In this document: positions 26,206 to 37,644 of the stretch, piece after piece
Position numbering within the stretch: the stretch's first letter is position 1
Layout of the letters: each line of letters starts with the position of its first letter
Notes under the pieces: model-generated
Databases searched by the model: none
The model's input: the letters and a program-made list of their open reading frames with translations, nothing else
What the model was told of the DNA's origin: nothing
Translations under genes and position numbers: made by a program
Origin: Plectrocnemia conspersa
Lineage: Eukaryota > Arthropoda > Insecta > Trichoptera > Polycentropodidae
Length of the DNA: 64,000 nt
Assembly: GCA_009617715.1 (NCBI GenBank)
Contig: VTFK01000009.1
Coordinates: 620,001 to 684,000, forward strand
Direction: 5' to 3'

Positions 26206-27808
26206 AGTCGTCGCTTTTTTAGGGCACGTGAATTTTTTTATCAAATATATGAACCATAATTATTTATTTCATATCAAAAATATTATTTTATGCAACACTT
26301 ATTGAACAGAAATAAATTTCAGGGGCAAAATGTCAAGCTAGGTAAACGTAAAACCAATCAAATCAAAATAAATCGTATGTTATTGCAAAACTAAAAAGTA
26401 AAATTGTAGATAAATTAGATAACACAGTAATTAAAGACCTTACAAGAAATCATCCATTAACTTACGAACATTTTTTTCGGGTGTTCGATATTTTGATATT
26501 TCTTCACAATTTGGAAAACCGCAATGATTTCACAGATTAAGAAACCAAGGGAAAAAAGATACAATTCAGATTAACTATTGACTTATCAGTTTATTGCCAC
26601 CATTAAGTGAAATATATGAAAAAAATATATTATTGCGCTTAAAATAATCTCTGAGGAATAAAATCATGAACGAATAAATATGTATTTTTCATTCATAATA
26701 TTTTGTGTAAATTGAAAATGGTTGCAATGTTTACAAACCAGTTATTTTTAATTTAATAATATGTATGTTTAAATGCTTCTATAAATATTATGAACGATTT
26801 ATGAAAAAATATCCGTTTTTACTATAATATAATTTGAACTCACCAAATTTTTCGACGTCTTTTTTCTGCTTATAACTGGCACTTACACATTTATTTTATT
26901 TATTACACTTATGAACCACACTATATCACTATTTATATTTATTTTTAATATTTACACTTTTTTATTTTATTTATATTTTTATCACAACACGTTCACAACT
27001 TCTGCACATGTATACTGTATCTTTTCTTATTCCATGTGCAGAACAAACACGACATTTTTTTTCTCACATATTTTTTCAGCTTATCCGAAAGCCTTTACAA
27101 CACGGGCACGGCAAGATGTGGCAGAAACTGGTGAAATATCTTCAGAATCGATATATTTCACTGAATTCTGCATCTATCCTTTAGCCTTACACAAAAGAAA
27201 ATCTTTAAATTTAATTTTGCTGTTAAAATTTAAATTTTGATAGACACTAAACGAATACAAAAATGCTCGTTAAAATAAATAAAAAACAAAAATTGTTTGT
27301 TTATTTCATTGTTTATCGAAATATTAGGTAACTAGGCGCAAACAACACTTTTCAAATATTTAAATATTCTTGCCATAGCTTTTCTAAATATTGGCGTCTC
27401 AATTATGGGGTTTGTTAAACTTATAAACTATACCCATTATAATAAATAAACTAAACCACTTTTTCAATTCATTTACTGTCATATTGTTCCATTGAGCATT
27501 GCCGATCATATAAATTTGTTTCCGAAACTATTATTTCAAACAAATCATCGCAAATAAATAAATTGGCCACTTCTTCGATGCTTTCTTTATTATTGGAAAA
27601 ACTTTTTCCTCCAGAATACCTTAAAAATCTTGATAATCGGTTTTTGGATAAAATTCACTTCAGTCTTCTGAAATAATATCACTATCACACTCACCATCAC
27701 TGATTGAAAGTTCACGTACACTTTAATTATAATCGATTTACCACATATTACTATATACACAATCACTGGGGGGCTTTGGACAACGCGTTTCAATAATTTT
27801 CTAAGAAG

Positions 27809-27866
27809 GTTTAAAATCACGTGAAGAAAAAAAATTTTTTTTCAATTAAAATCACGTGAAGAAGTT
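27809..27866 (+). repeat. Direct repeat of TTAAAATCACGTGAAGAA
   Basis: Two copies of an 18-bp word, about 37 bp apart, lie upstream of the piggyBac transposase start. The first differs by one base at its left edge. Each contains the E-box CACGTG, and a related GGCACGTGAA occurs near the other end of the element (about 26223). They are probably subterminal repeats of the element. Confidence 0.55.
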
Positions 27867-28949
27867 CAATTTACGCGATACGTTTCGGTCGATAGTTCAG
27901 AAGAGACTAAATATACTGCATTCCTTCGATTATAAAATGCATTTTTTTGTATTGTAAGGAATTCCCGAATTCGGGATAAGTTTGGGTGAATTTTCAAATG
28001 GTATGTTTCAATATATATATATATGAAGAAAATCATAAGGAAACTATATATTAAATTTCGATAAATTATCTTAATTGGTTTACAAGTGATAATTGTTTGT
28101 TATGGTCGTGAATTATGTGATCGTTTATCGCCTCAAAATGCTTGGTCTTGATTCGAGACAGCTCTGGCGAATTTAGAAAAAAATATTCTGCTTCTTTAGA
28201 AAAAAATATTTTTTCAAGTATTTCATGTAATTATCACTTCTTGAAAGTCGTAAAATTGAACCATATAACCAGCAAAAATTTTATTTTTAAGTGCAGATTC
28301 CTACTGTAAATATTTTTGTAAATAAAAATGTTTTTTTTCTATTCAAATAAATATAAAAATCCGAGTTTAATATTATACCTTTTTTTAATATTTTTTTAGC
28401 AACTATAATAATTTACCTACAACTGTATGTAAAAAAATATAATTTTTGAACTGAAAAATGGGATTTTTATGGCAAAAATAAACTAAATACCTTGTATTAT
28501 TATATATTATATTAAATTCTAAAATTTAATCATTACTAAATAATAAGTATTTAAAAACTGGTTTTAGTATTCAAAGCGCTTAAAAATATGTTATCTAAAC
28601 TAAAATTAGCATAAGAAAAAACCAATAGCTGTATTTAGTTAATTAATCAGATTATTTTTGTGGTAAAATATTGCAGTATAGTGATACTATTTATTAATTT
28701 TGTAATTTTTAATAGCTAAGCGTACTTATTAAATTAAATTATTGAAAATAAATTAGAATAAAATAATAAATAAAAAGTTGTTTAAAAATTAATATTGATA
28801 ATAAGTCAAAATTTAAATAAAGTATTATATATAACTTTTTATACTAAGTTTTCAAAACCAATATAATTATTTTATTATTAAATAATGAAGAAATTGTATT
28901 TAATATATTATACTGCTTTATTTATGTTATTTTAAAACATTTTATTTTT

Positions 28950-29850
28950 AGCTTAAAATGTTTATGTAAAAATTACAAAAGTTACTGAGCCTTTACACTT
29001 ATCTTATTATATTTTCATACATATTCATGTTTCATTCAGAAATACTCTCATTCTTAAAAAGAAAAGTTATTAATGAAATATAAATATTTATATAATTATA
29101 AATAAGCATGAAGGAGAAATTAGTATTGATATTATGTTAGGGAAAAATAGATTATAAGCGTGTTAGTTAATATGTATGCAAATAAAAATAGTAATGCAAT
29201 AAAATAATAATTAAATACATAAACTATGTAATAAATAATTAATATAATATATAAACAATTAAAATGCAAATATATATTTATTTTTATATTTTAAATTTCA
29301 GAAGATCAGTATATCAAAGCAAATTTTTTCATAAAAATAATGAAAAGGTAAGTTGATTCGTTACGAAACGCAAAAAGTATTTGTATAAAATTAATTAATA
29401 CACAATACACGTAGATTTTTCACATTTTTTATTATTTAAATTTATTAAAAAATAATTTAATTTATTAATTATTTATATTGGAATCACTGCTGTCTATGAG
29501 TAAAAGCTCAATTATTTATTTTTATTTTCGTAGAACTTTAATTAACATATCCAATGAAACTTGCATTTTAAGAATTTTTTGAGAATCATAAGCTCAGTTG
29601 GGATGAAAGAAATGTAAACGTTACACGTTTATCAAATCAAAATTAATCTTTTTTTGCTCGTATTGCAAAACACAAATACTGTTCTAAAATCTTATTATAT
29701 TTTTATTTATATATGTTTTATTCAGAAATGCTCTTATGCTTCAATAAGAACATTTATAACTGAAACCTAAATATGTATAAAATTATAAAAAGCATTAAAG
29801 ATAAATTAAGAGTGATAGTATTTTATAAATCGTTAAATGTTACTTATTGG
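28950..29850 (+). repeat. Two-copy degenerate repeat, spacing about 690 bp
   Basis: The block at about 28998-29140 (TTATTATATTTTCATACATA, then TTCAGAAATACTCTC) is repeated at 29689-29830 (TTATTATATTTTTATTTATA, then TTCAGAAATGCTCTTA). Alignable sequence continues beyond these words. It may be an old tandem duplication. The surrounding 27976-30029 is otherwise AT-rich and featureless. Confidence 0.5.
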
Positions 29851-30029
29851 CATAAAAAAATAATCTGGCACACTAACAATTAATTTTAATAATCATTTTA
29901 TTAGGACTAAATTAATATTTTTGGCACTAAAATGAGATTGAGTAATAAAAAAACAAAATCGTGGCTTTTCAATTTTAGCTCAACCGCTTATTGAATTATC
30001 TCATACATTGCCTATATTTGCGTCACCCT

Positions 30030-30340
30030 GTATAAGTGCAAAACGTTTATAACCCACACATTCACACAATATAGGCGATTTCCGCGCGCAAAACGCTACC
30101 TGTGCGAATCTCTAATTAGCAGATTAAACTCGAAACGTCCGCTCGTGCGATAATCGCTCGCGTGTCGCAAAAACGTCGGAAAAGCCTCCGCAAAGTTCCA
30201 TTGCAAAGCTCTTAATGCCCGAGTTTATTCCCGGATGAAAAAGGGCGGTGCGAAAAAAATATATTCAAGAACAACGGTGCTCTAATTTGAGAAAGCACTC
30301 AGAGGCACTCGTCTCGCCGCAGCGTTTCTCAATACAAACA
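30030..30340. other. GC-richer island, possible regulatory element
   Basis: A well-delimited island dense in CG dinucleotides (CGCGCGCAAAACG, CGCTCGCGTGTCGC). No long frame or transposon motif is present. Composition and isolation suggest a conserved non-coding element, but this is inference. Confidence 0.35.
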
Positions 30341-30929
30341 CTTCCCCGAGCCTTAAGACTGATTAAATCGATCCATTGTTTTAATGAGGTATGTATATTT
30401 ATTAGATATTAAATATTGTACATACTAGACACACTAATTAAAAATGTTTTCATCCAACTTCCACATTACCAAGAATACATCAGCTTGGAAATAAATACAG
30501 TCTGATGCTTAGGCTTAGTATATATTTAATTTTACTATTTTTTTTCTTATTTTAGGAAAAATTATTTTGAGAAAATTATATTTTATTTTCTCAAGCAAAG
30601 TAAAATAAGAATAATACTCACTTTTTTTGTACAAATATTGTAATTTACTAGCAGGAAAAAATATATACTTTTGCATTTTCACATTTTAATGATCATTTTT
30701 CATATCAATATTATTATATTTTTTTTAAATCAAATTTATACTTCTTGTATATATAGCAATTTTATGTCTTGACTTAGTTATTATAAGCATATGGGACGAG
30801 TATCCAAGTTGCATAGCCATAGTCCCAGTATTTATGAAAGCACATTACAAAATTTTAAGCTTTAAAATACAATTTAATTTTACATAAAAGCCAGATTAAC
30901 CATATGTGTGCCTTTGGGATTTGTCACCC
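30341..30929. other. AT-rich DNA, nothing recognised
   Basis: AT-rich spacer between two islands. A short inverted pair (AATTATTTTGAGAAAATTA and nearby TTTTCTCAAG) is the only structure seen. Confidence 0.5.
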
Positions 30930-31300
30930 AATTCCCAAAAATACGGTTTTTAATTAATTTCCAAAATCGCTTAACACTCTCATTCGAGACCGGCAGAGTT
31001 CAAAGTTAACGATGATGACGCGGGCACCCTAACGACCGCCGCTTACGTTTAATGACGTAAAAAATCTTTCGTTTTAGCCATTAAAGCCCTTTCGTACTGT
31101 TGAACAAGTCGAAAAAGAATTTTCGCAGTACACGGAAGGCTAATTTCCTCGGCGGGTCCTCCCCCTTGCCCGAGGTCGTTAGGACTCCGAAGGACATGCA
31201 CTACAACTTTCATCACCCCATCGCTCACTTTATATCGCGGATTATATCTAGACATACGCTTGTTCACGTAACAAGTGTATCGATTTTGCATTAACTTCTA
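30930..31300. other. GC-richer island open on both strands
   Basis: Both strands are open over about 31049-31294 (minus 80 codons from ATG, plus 64 codons from ATG), which argues for composition rather than coding. The peptides have no known motif. A regulatory element is the more likely reading. Confidence 0.3.
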
Positions 31301-31627
31301 AAATTAGCCTGAAAAATAGTCTTAGAACTTGGCTACACGATACAACACCAATCGATACTCTTCTTAATCAGTTCCTTTAGCGTATTTAATATTTTGTAAA
31401 TTTTGGAATTAATATTTACTAATATATTGACAACTAATTTGCAAATAAAATAATAATATCAAAGTGAAGATACAAAGCTATTTTTTTATGAGGATCGTGA
31501 CAATCATATTTCGTCAAGAATGCTCAAGTTTTGCCTCGATCCGCTGCCCCAAGTATTTCAACCATATTATTGGGATATAAACAAAATTATTCATAATAAT
31601 TTGTGCACTTTTTTGTGGGTTTTTCTT

Positions 31628-32085
31628 TATGCAAGAGAATAAATATGGTTTCTACCCAGTCTCAAGGTCATATCCCGCTTTCCATATTTTTTTCATATAT
31701 CACATGGCAAGTTCATTAATCGTTTTTTCTAAGACTTCATCGCTATATGTGGATTTTTTTATCTTCAGTTTTTTAATAACTTTGTACATATCTGCAGGTA
31801 AGTTATTCGGTTCAAAGCTTAATTTGTTTATAATGCTAAATTCTTACCAAAAGTCTGGGCAATATTCTTTCCATCTTCGTTAAGCTTTATCAAGATCCAT
31901 GGGGTTTCCTGAGCTCTCCTCGATTAACCATGGTTTTACGTTAATTCTGATCTTTTGTATGATTTGTATTTGCATTCACTTGAATTTCGCTGCATATATC
32001 ATTTATGTATTTATTTTTGTCTTATCTATAGTTTCTCTGTAAAGATTTACATAACATTCTTGGGCTTTCTCGGTTATTATACTTG
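31628..32085 (-). mobile_element. Non-LTR retrotransposon fragment (N-terminal RT region)
   Basis: Minus-strand pieces in linear order match the linker and N-terminal RT part of LINE-type pol proteins. First comes DKNKYINDICSEIQ (about 32025-31985), then RWKEYCPDFW (about 31850, the RWxEYCExLY-type block), then MYKVIKKLKIKKSTYSDEV (about 31790) and YMKKIWKAGYDLE (about 31690). Two stops and several frame changes break it. No catalytic box is retained. It comes from a different part of pol than the 16-kb copy, so family identity between them cannot be judged. An RTE-like clade is possible. Confidence 0.65.
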
Positions 32086-32097
32086 ATTGTTTGAGTT

Positions 32098-32116
32098 GTT
32101 TTTTTTTTTTTTTTTG
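32098..32116. repeat. Poly-T tract next to LINE fragment
   Basis: A T-run of about 17 nt lies just beyond the 5' side of the minus-strand LINE fragment. It could be a simple repeat or the A-tail of another insertion. Confidence 0.6.
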
Positions 32117-33059
32117 CTTAAGTATTATGTTTAATCATTGTTTCATTTTTTCGACGATCTTTTTTTGTGGCGACTGATAATTTTTTTAGCAGCAGCCGCT
32201 TCTCTCTTCATATCACTCTGGTTCAACTCACTTTGTAGACGACTGATTGCGTATAACATAACATAAATATGCAAACTGTACGTAAATGTGATTTGAATTG
32301 TTCCACAATTTTATTAATTAATTAAATATCTTTGTTTTATATTATATAAAAATTACCAAAATTAAAAAAAAAATATTTAAAAAAGCATGAATAGTATATA
32401 AATATTTAAAGACTAAATTATTATCAAGAAAATTGTTCCGATATTAATTCAAATAAATTTTAAAATAAAGTCCTAGAAATATTATCTGTAGGAACAAACA
32501 ATAAACGAGTACTTATAAATATAGAATAAAGAAAGAAAGGTTTTTAATATATTTATTTTGTATTTATTTCTGCCAGGAATTTAATTGCTTACGATAAAGA
32601 CGTCCGTTTTCCTTCCCAACAGTGAAAAATATCATAACGCACGAGCGTGTTTTGCGAAAAAACTGAAGATAAACTGAAGATGAAATGAACTACGGATATG
32701 AATATTTTTTTATATCCGTTTTGTTAATTTATATTCTGATAAGTAATACCAATATAATATTACATTCAAGATTGATTTTAAATTTAAAAGAAACTACATT
32801 TTGTATCACGAGCTTCAGATTTATATATTGTAATAAAATGTCTGAGTAAACAATTGTTATGTTTATATAATATCATCTACATACAAAAGAAACAGTTTTA
32901 GACAAAGATTTGCTTCTCATTAAAACTCCACCAAATAGTAAGTATTCTTTTGAGTATTGCGAATCATAAACAACATCATGGAAACGTATATATATATATT
33001 ATTTATAAAATAATAATTAGTAAATGTAAATGAAATAGGATAATTTCAAATTAGAAATA

Positions 33060-33520
33060 AAGCTTTTGAGCTTTTTTTTCTCTTAAGTTTAACACATCCA
33101 GTTCGCATTTGTAGAAACGATTCTACAGTACAATATTCCAATCTCGCTCTCAAAAGAATCTGAGAAGCGATGCGATAAATCTGACAAGGGGTTCGATGTG
33201 CCATTTGGCCTCGTGTGTCACGTACTCCACCCAAACAGAATAGAGGTAAAAACGAACGAGTAATAACATAATACACGATTGTGTACATTCGCACGGTAGG
33301 ATTTTCAGGTATTTTCCCGCAGTGAGCTTTTAAGCTTCATTATTTATGCGCGATTTCTAGCCCCTAATATGTCCCGTCGACTTTGGGGCTGGTTCAACCC
33401 ACAAACGTTGAATGTGATCATTTATCAATTTTGATATTCGCAAAGGCGTGAATGGGTCGCTGGAAGAAAATTAATTACCAAAGCAATTGAACGAGAAGCG
33501 TCCTTGTTCACGTTCAGAGT
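33060..33520. other. GC-richer island
   Basis: Includes GTGAGCTTTTAAGCTTCATT and a block around 33360-33480 with no coding signal. Candidate regulatory element. The spacer at 32117-33059 and the stretch 33521-34029 are AT-rich and featureless. Confidence 0.3.
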
Positions 33521-34029
33521 TTTAATGGAAAATAATATTATTACAAATAGATAGTGTTTTTTTAGAGACATTAAAAAAAAATAGTTCTATAAGTTTAAAA
33601 ACAGAGAAAAATAAACAATAAATTAATTTGGCAAAATGTGCTTATTTTGATTATTTTGTATTGAGAATAGGATAAAATAAAATAATCGTCTAATGTTTAT
33701 TATTTGTTCATTCATTTCGTAATCGTTTTTATTTACTATTGAATAAGTTTTGGTTTTATGGTGGTTCAAACAATCACTATTTATAATCTACAAGGGCAAA
33801 TATCAAACAAAACATTAGTGAAATTAGCATTTCAGAACACTACAATAGACTTTTTATATACATAGATTATCCTTTTGTAAGCTTCGAGAAAAAATTCTAA
33901 AAAATTTCATGGCCGCATATCAAATAAAATTTGTATTATGATTATTTGTAATTATCAGACATGAAACTATTTTTAAATTACTAGACCGATAGATATCAGT
34001 TCGTTAAGTATGAAAATTAATTTTCAGAA

Positions 34030-34240
34030 CAAAAAATCCCACTTTTGTCCACTGCTGTTTCTATTGTTTATTAATGATATAGAAACAGCAACGATTTGCT
34101 CAATTTTTTTATTATATATGGACAACTAAAATATTTTTAAGAGAATGCAGTCGATTTATAATTTCCTCAACTCAAGGACGATCTCAATTCTTTATGGAAA
34201 TAGGCTTTCGATATCTGATTGCCTTTCAGTGTCATAAATG
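34030..34240 (+). mobile_element. LINE reverse transcriptase fragment
   Basis: At about 34042 the frame reads FCPLLFLLFINDIETATIC, matching the QGSxLGPLLFLLFINDI block of Jockey-type RTs. YMDN follows at about 34117 in place of the catalytic Y/F-A-D-D, then KIFKRMQSIYNFLNSRTIS. Stops interrupt the frame before 34238. It is only the palm core of the RT, flanked by unrelated sequence. Confidence 0.75.
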
Positions 34241-34432
34241 TCACACAATTTAATTTTTAAGGTCTATGGTGCCAGTGGAATACTTCTATTTGAACAGTTC
34301 CAAATATGGGCCCCGGAAGGCGTTCATTGTTCTCGGTCGCGTCCACTGTTCTTGCCTGTAAAGGTTAGAACTGGAGCTCTTTCCGCCTTATCTTTAGTAA
34401 TGGCCGCCCAATTGCTCAATACTGTGCATTGA
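34238..34432 (+). other. Unrecognised 64-codon ATG-initiated frame
   Basis: Directly after the RT fragment, an ATG opens 64 codons in DNA that is much GC-richer than its surroundings. The peptide (KVYGASGILLFEQFQIWAPE and onward) matches no family I recognise. The minus strand is also largely open. It may be part of the same LINE copy, another insertion, or a host exon fragment. Confidence 0.25.
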
Positions 34433-35203
34433 GATCTTGACATTTTTTTGTGCACCTATTAGATACCATGATGCATTTCATTTTATTAAATAAATAAAAA
34501 AAACAACCTTTAGAGTTTGACTTTACCTAAAGCAATTTTCTGAGGGCAAATTATTTATATTTGATTTTAGATTCGTTTATAATTTTGTATAGGTTGTAGT
34601 TTATTTGGCTATATATTTGTGGTAATATTTATTTTATAAATTATAAAAAGCCTAAAAAAACTTTATATTTCTAATGTAACAAGTTTTTGAAAATACTGTA
34701 ATTCAAAAACAGATATTTTTTATAGTCATTTTTTGTATAAACTAGACAGTTACACATAGCTTTAACTTTACGTATATTTTTTTTATGATACAATAAAATA
34801 AATCACATGTTAAATTAAACGCTAATTTTAAAACTGTCATAAGTTTTAGGCTAAAATATATATGAATTATTTTTGTCAAGGTCAATTATGCAATTAAATT
34901 AAAAACTGAAATATCGTGAGAAAACTAATACATAATTTTACATATAAATAAGATATTTTATTCTTTGAAGAAAATAATGTTATAAAGTGTAATACCAGAG
35001 AAATATAGTAAACGTAAAATTATATAAAAGCTACTATATATGTACATTACAATAAAAAAATGTTTAAAATATTGAGCATTTATTGTGTCGATTTATTCAT
35101 TATGTTATAAATTTAATTAAATGAAATAAAAATGTAGGATTTAATACAGCTTGTTTAAATATTTCTTAATAAAATAATCTGTGTATTTAACAATTTATAA
35201 ATA
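34433..35203. other. AT-rich DNA, nothing recognised
   Basis: AT-rich with no useful frames or repeats apart from short A/T runs. Confidence 0.5.
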
Positions 35204-35225
35204 ACCCTTTGCACTCGTATTTTTT
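35204..35225 (+). repeat. Solo piggyBac-like terminal sequence
   Basis: CCCTTTGCACTCGTA, preceded by ATAA, closely matches the right terminus of the 38-kb piggyBac derivative (CCCTTTGCGCTCGTA on its minus strand). No matching second end is visible nearby, so this is a truncated or single-ended relic. A similar word, CTTTTGCACTCGAG, lies on the minus strand at about 54423-54436. Confidence 0.45.
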
Positions 35226-35799
35226 TTTTGGTTGGGGTAGCGCCAGCTCGTATTTAATTTCGAGACTTTTTTTATGTTCAATTTTTGGAAGTAAAAATGA
35301 AATAAAACATGTTTTGATTAATCTTTTTACAAATTAAAATTAATACAGCGAAAGATTGATAGTTTGTCAGTATTTTAGTTAAAAAAAAATTAATTAAATA
35401 TTTAAAATATATTATAATTTAAATACTTTAATCGGAAAATAACTTTTTTTTATTGTACTTTTTTTTAAATAATTTGTAAAACGTTAACCATGAAACTTAG
35501 AAAAGAATAATTTATTAAAATGTGTTCACGAAGAATTGTACTTACTATTCACAAAAAATAAATGACATAGTATTAGGTATACATAGTATAGGAAGGTAAA
35601 TGTAATGATGTTTTTAGATGATTTTTCGTCCATCGCAATCAAATGCGCGGTAAAACAAATAAATGAATTATTTAAAAAAACAGCTGAGTGATGTAGCGGC
35701 AGGGGTTTATAACCATTAAGAAATTTGTAAATAGCTAGATGTCATATGAATTCTGAATAATTAAAATATTGGACTGTTTGTATTTTTTTGCACCTATCG

Positions 35800-36115
35800 T
35801 TTATTATCTTGCGCAATGCGCTTATTATCTTGCGCATCGCGCTCGTTCTATAGCGTTTAGCGCTCATAACATCGATCAACAATTTGCGTTCATACAAAAA
35901 AAATAATGGTTACAATAAAATTTAATCAAGATTAAAATTACAAAGAGCACAAGTTTTTTTACTTGTTGTTTTTTTTTTCTTAGTAAAACCTTAGTTTTTA
36001 GTTTTTTTTTTAATTGTTGTTTTTTTTTCTTGGTAAATAGTTAATATATTCCCATTAACAAGTTTTAGACTTTTTTAGAAAATCAGATTACAATAAACGT
36101 ATTATAAAAAAAAAA
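35800..36115. repeat. Short tandem words and homopolymer-rich block
   Basis: A near-duplicate TTTATTATCTTGCGCAATGCG / CTTATTATCTTGCGCATCGCG lies at 35800-35845. It is followed by TTGTTTTTTTTTTCTTAGTAAA / TTGTTTTTTTTTCTTGGTAAA at 35960-36045 and a poly-A run at about 36107-36120. No gene is present. Confidence 0.55.
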
Positions 36116-36400
36116 AAAAATATACTGTTAGTTAAATAAAACATATATCAACATATAATAACGTTTAAAAACACATTTAATACGAAAAATTGTTATGCAC
36201 CTTACAATAAATAAAACACAAACAATATGCACATCAGCACATATGTTTTAAGCAAAAGGATACATTTTGACGATATAACCAATGATTTTTAAAAGCAAAA
36301 TTTAACACTTTTGACGCTAAGTTGCCGATAATGAGATTCCAAATAAAGTAAAGCAAAGGTCCATATATAAAGGAGAATCTAGATTAGGAAATATGGTTCT

Positions 36401-37076
36401 AGGACACTAACCGCCTGGAAATATACCCCTTGGACAATAACCCCCCGTCAAAACCCCCCTGGACATTGACCCCCGTGCAAATAACCCCCTGACAATTAAC
36501 CCACCATGCAAATAATCCCCCTGACAATTAACCCCGCCACGTATAAAGATAATACAGATATTACTTAACACGTCTCGTGACGCTCTATTATACTTAATAA
36601 AACATATACTGACGCCATTACCAAAGTTTAGCTGTATTATACATACATATGTATCTAGCCTAATAATATTTTTTTTTTTTTTTTTTTAATACTCTTTATA
36701 ACAATTTTGCTCGCACCGGTCACCGGTACAAAATATACAATACGTATATTTTCTTCGTAAATGTGTTAGTTTTATTGATATTTTAAAAATTCTGTATTTT
36801 GCTGAATGAAATAAATTAGTATTGATACTGATTATTCGTATTAAACATTATTTTATTAAAATAATGACCATTTATTATAAATAATAACAACTTATATAAA
36901 ATACTTATCTCTATACGTGGCGGGGGTTAATCGTCAGGGGGGTTATTTACACGGGGGGTTAATTTTCAGGGGGCTATTTGTCAGGAGGTTATTTGCACAG
37001 GGGATTATTTTTACAGGGGGTTAATGTCCAGGGGAGTTTTGATGGGAGATATATCTATCCAGGGGGTATTTGTCCT
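36401..37076. mobile_element. Foldback-type element with C-run/G-run repeat arms
   Basis: The left arm (36401-36550) and right arm (36906-37076) are imperfect reverse complements, with perfect ends AGGACA/TGTCCT and inner edges CCGCCACGTATAAAGATA versus its near-complement. Each arm is an array of short degenerate units of the form AATAACCCCCTGACAATTAA (left) or their complements (right), with about seven to nine runs of four or more C or G. The 355-bp loop is AT-rich with a poly-T tract (about 36670-36688). It has no coding capacity. Long inverted arms made of short tandem repeats around a loop match the architecture of foldback (FB/Galileo-like) elements. The family itself is not one I recognise. 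No target duplication is evident. Confidence 0.75.
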
Positions 37077-37160
37077 GCGTTTACATGCACTTAGGATAGG
37101 AATATTTAAAATACGAAAAAGAAGGCCAAATTAAATTAGATATTTTTTAATATATTCACT

Positions 37161-37534
37161 GTCTATGGTAGAGGTCAGAAAATTACGGCCAAATCAAGCC
37201 CTCTGCTTATTTTAATCCGGCCTGCAAGTAATTGTTAGATTTGACATATAAAAAAATCAAAGTATGTGCTATAATAGAGCGGCCAACCGTCGAGTTAAGG
37301 AGCTAGCTAGGTATCACCTTATAAGGTGCTCCTATTGCTTTTGTATTTCACCGTGACGTTATGCACTTTAAATTTGACAGCATCTTCAGTGCCCACGTAA
37401 CGCCTTTTGCAATACATTTGAATATTTGAGAGAAATGATAAAGCTCATTTTAATTTTGCTTCCTGGCCCGCTGAGCTTAAAATATTTACAATCTGGTCCT
37501 TCACAAAAAAGGTTTGCCGACCCCTGGTCTATGG
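37161..37534. mobile_element. hAT-type non-autonomous element with 8-bp TSD
   Basis: The target duplication GTCTATGG is perfect on both sides (37161-37168 and 37527-37534). The element runs 37169-37526 (358 bp). Its right end, read on the minus strand, is CAGGGGTCGGCAAACC, a standard hAT-type terminus. The left end TAGAGGTCAGAAAA is a mutated partner. Inside is the palindrome ACCTTATAAGGT (37316-37327) enclosed by AGGAGC/GCTCCT. There is no transposase frame, so it is a MITE-like derivative mobilised by an enzyme encoded elsewhere. The perfect target duplication suggests a comparatively recent insertion. Confidence 0.88.
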
Positions 37535-37644
37535 TGTTACACGAGCAAAATAACCTTGTATATATTCTTCAGTCATATGTTTTACAGAGAGACATTCAAA
37601 ACGCGTCATGGCGATTTTACAACTTTATATTTAGATTGTCTTGT

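Larger units (their letters stand above)
26184..27975 (-). mobile_element. piggyBac-family element, internally deleted relic
   Basis: The minus strand encodes pieces of a piggyBac transposase in order, broken by stops and shifts. At 27703-27451 there is an acidic start (SDGECDSDI) followed by FICDDLFEIIVSETNLY, the start of the DDE_Tnp_1_7 domain. At 27415-27332 comes ETPIFRKAMARIFKYLKSV. At 27066-26971 KKCRVCSAHGIRKDTVYMC opens the C-terminal cysteine-rich domain, ending at TAA. The catalytic aspartate region between the second and third blocks is missing, so this copy cannot encode an active enzyme. Proposed ends CTTATCCC (26179-26186) and GGGATAAG (27973-27980) are inverted copies, each next to a palindrome. 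Flanks read TTAT and ATAA instead of the expected TTAA, so the ends are tentative; the transposase identity is not. Confidence 0.85.

Noticed and set aside
31049..31294. Small protein-coding gene on either strand
   Set aside because: Both strands are open over the same DNA and neither peptide resembles a known domain.
31629..31883. Plus-strand 84-codon protein
   Set aside because: It is the antisense of the minus-strand LINE fragment.
36401..36540. CRISPR-like or telomeric repeat array
   Set aside because: The units are degenerate, unevenly spaced and mirrored in the right arm, and they lack the TTAGG unit of insect telomeres. An inverted-repeat element explains them.
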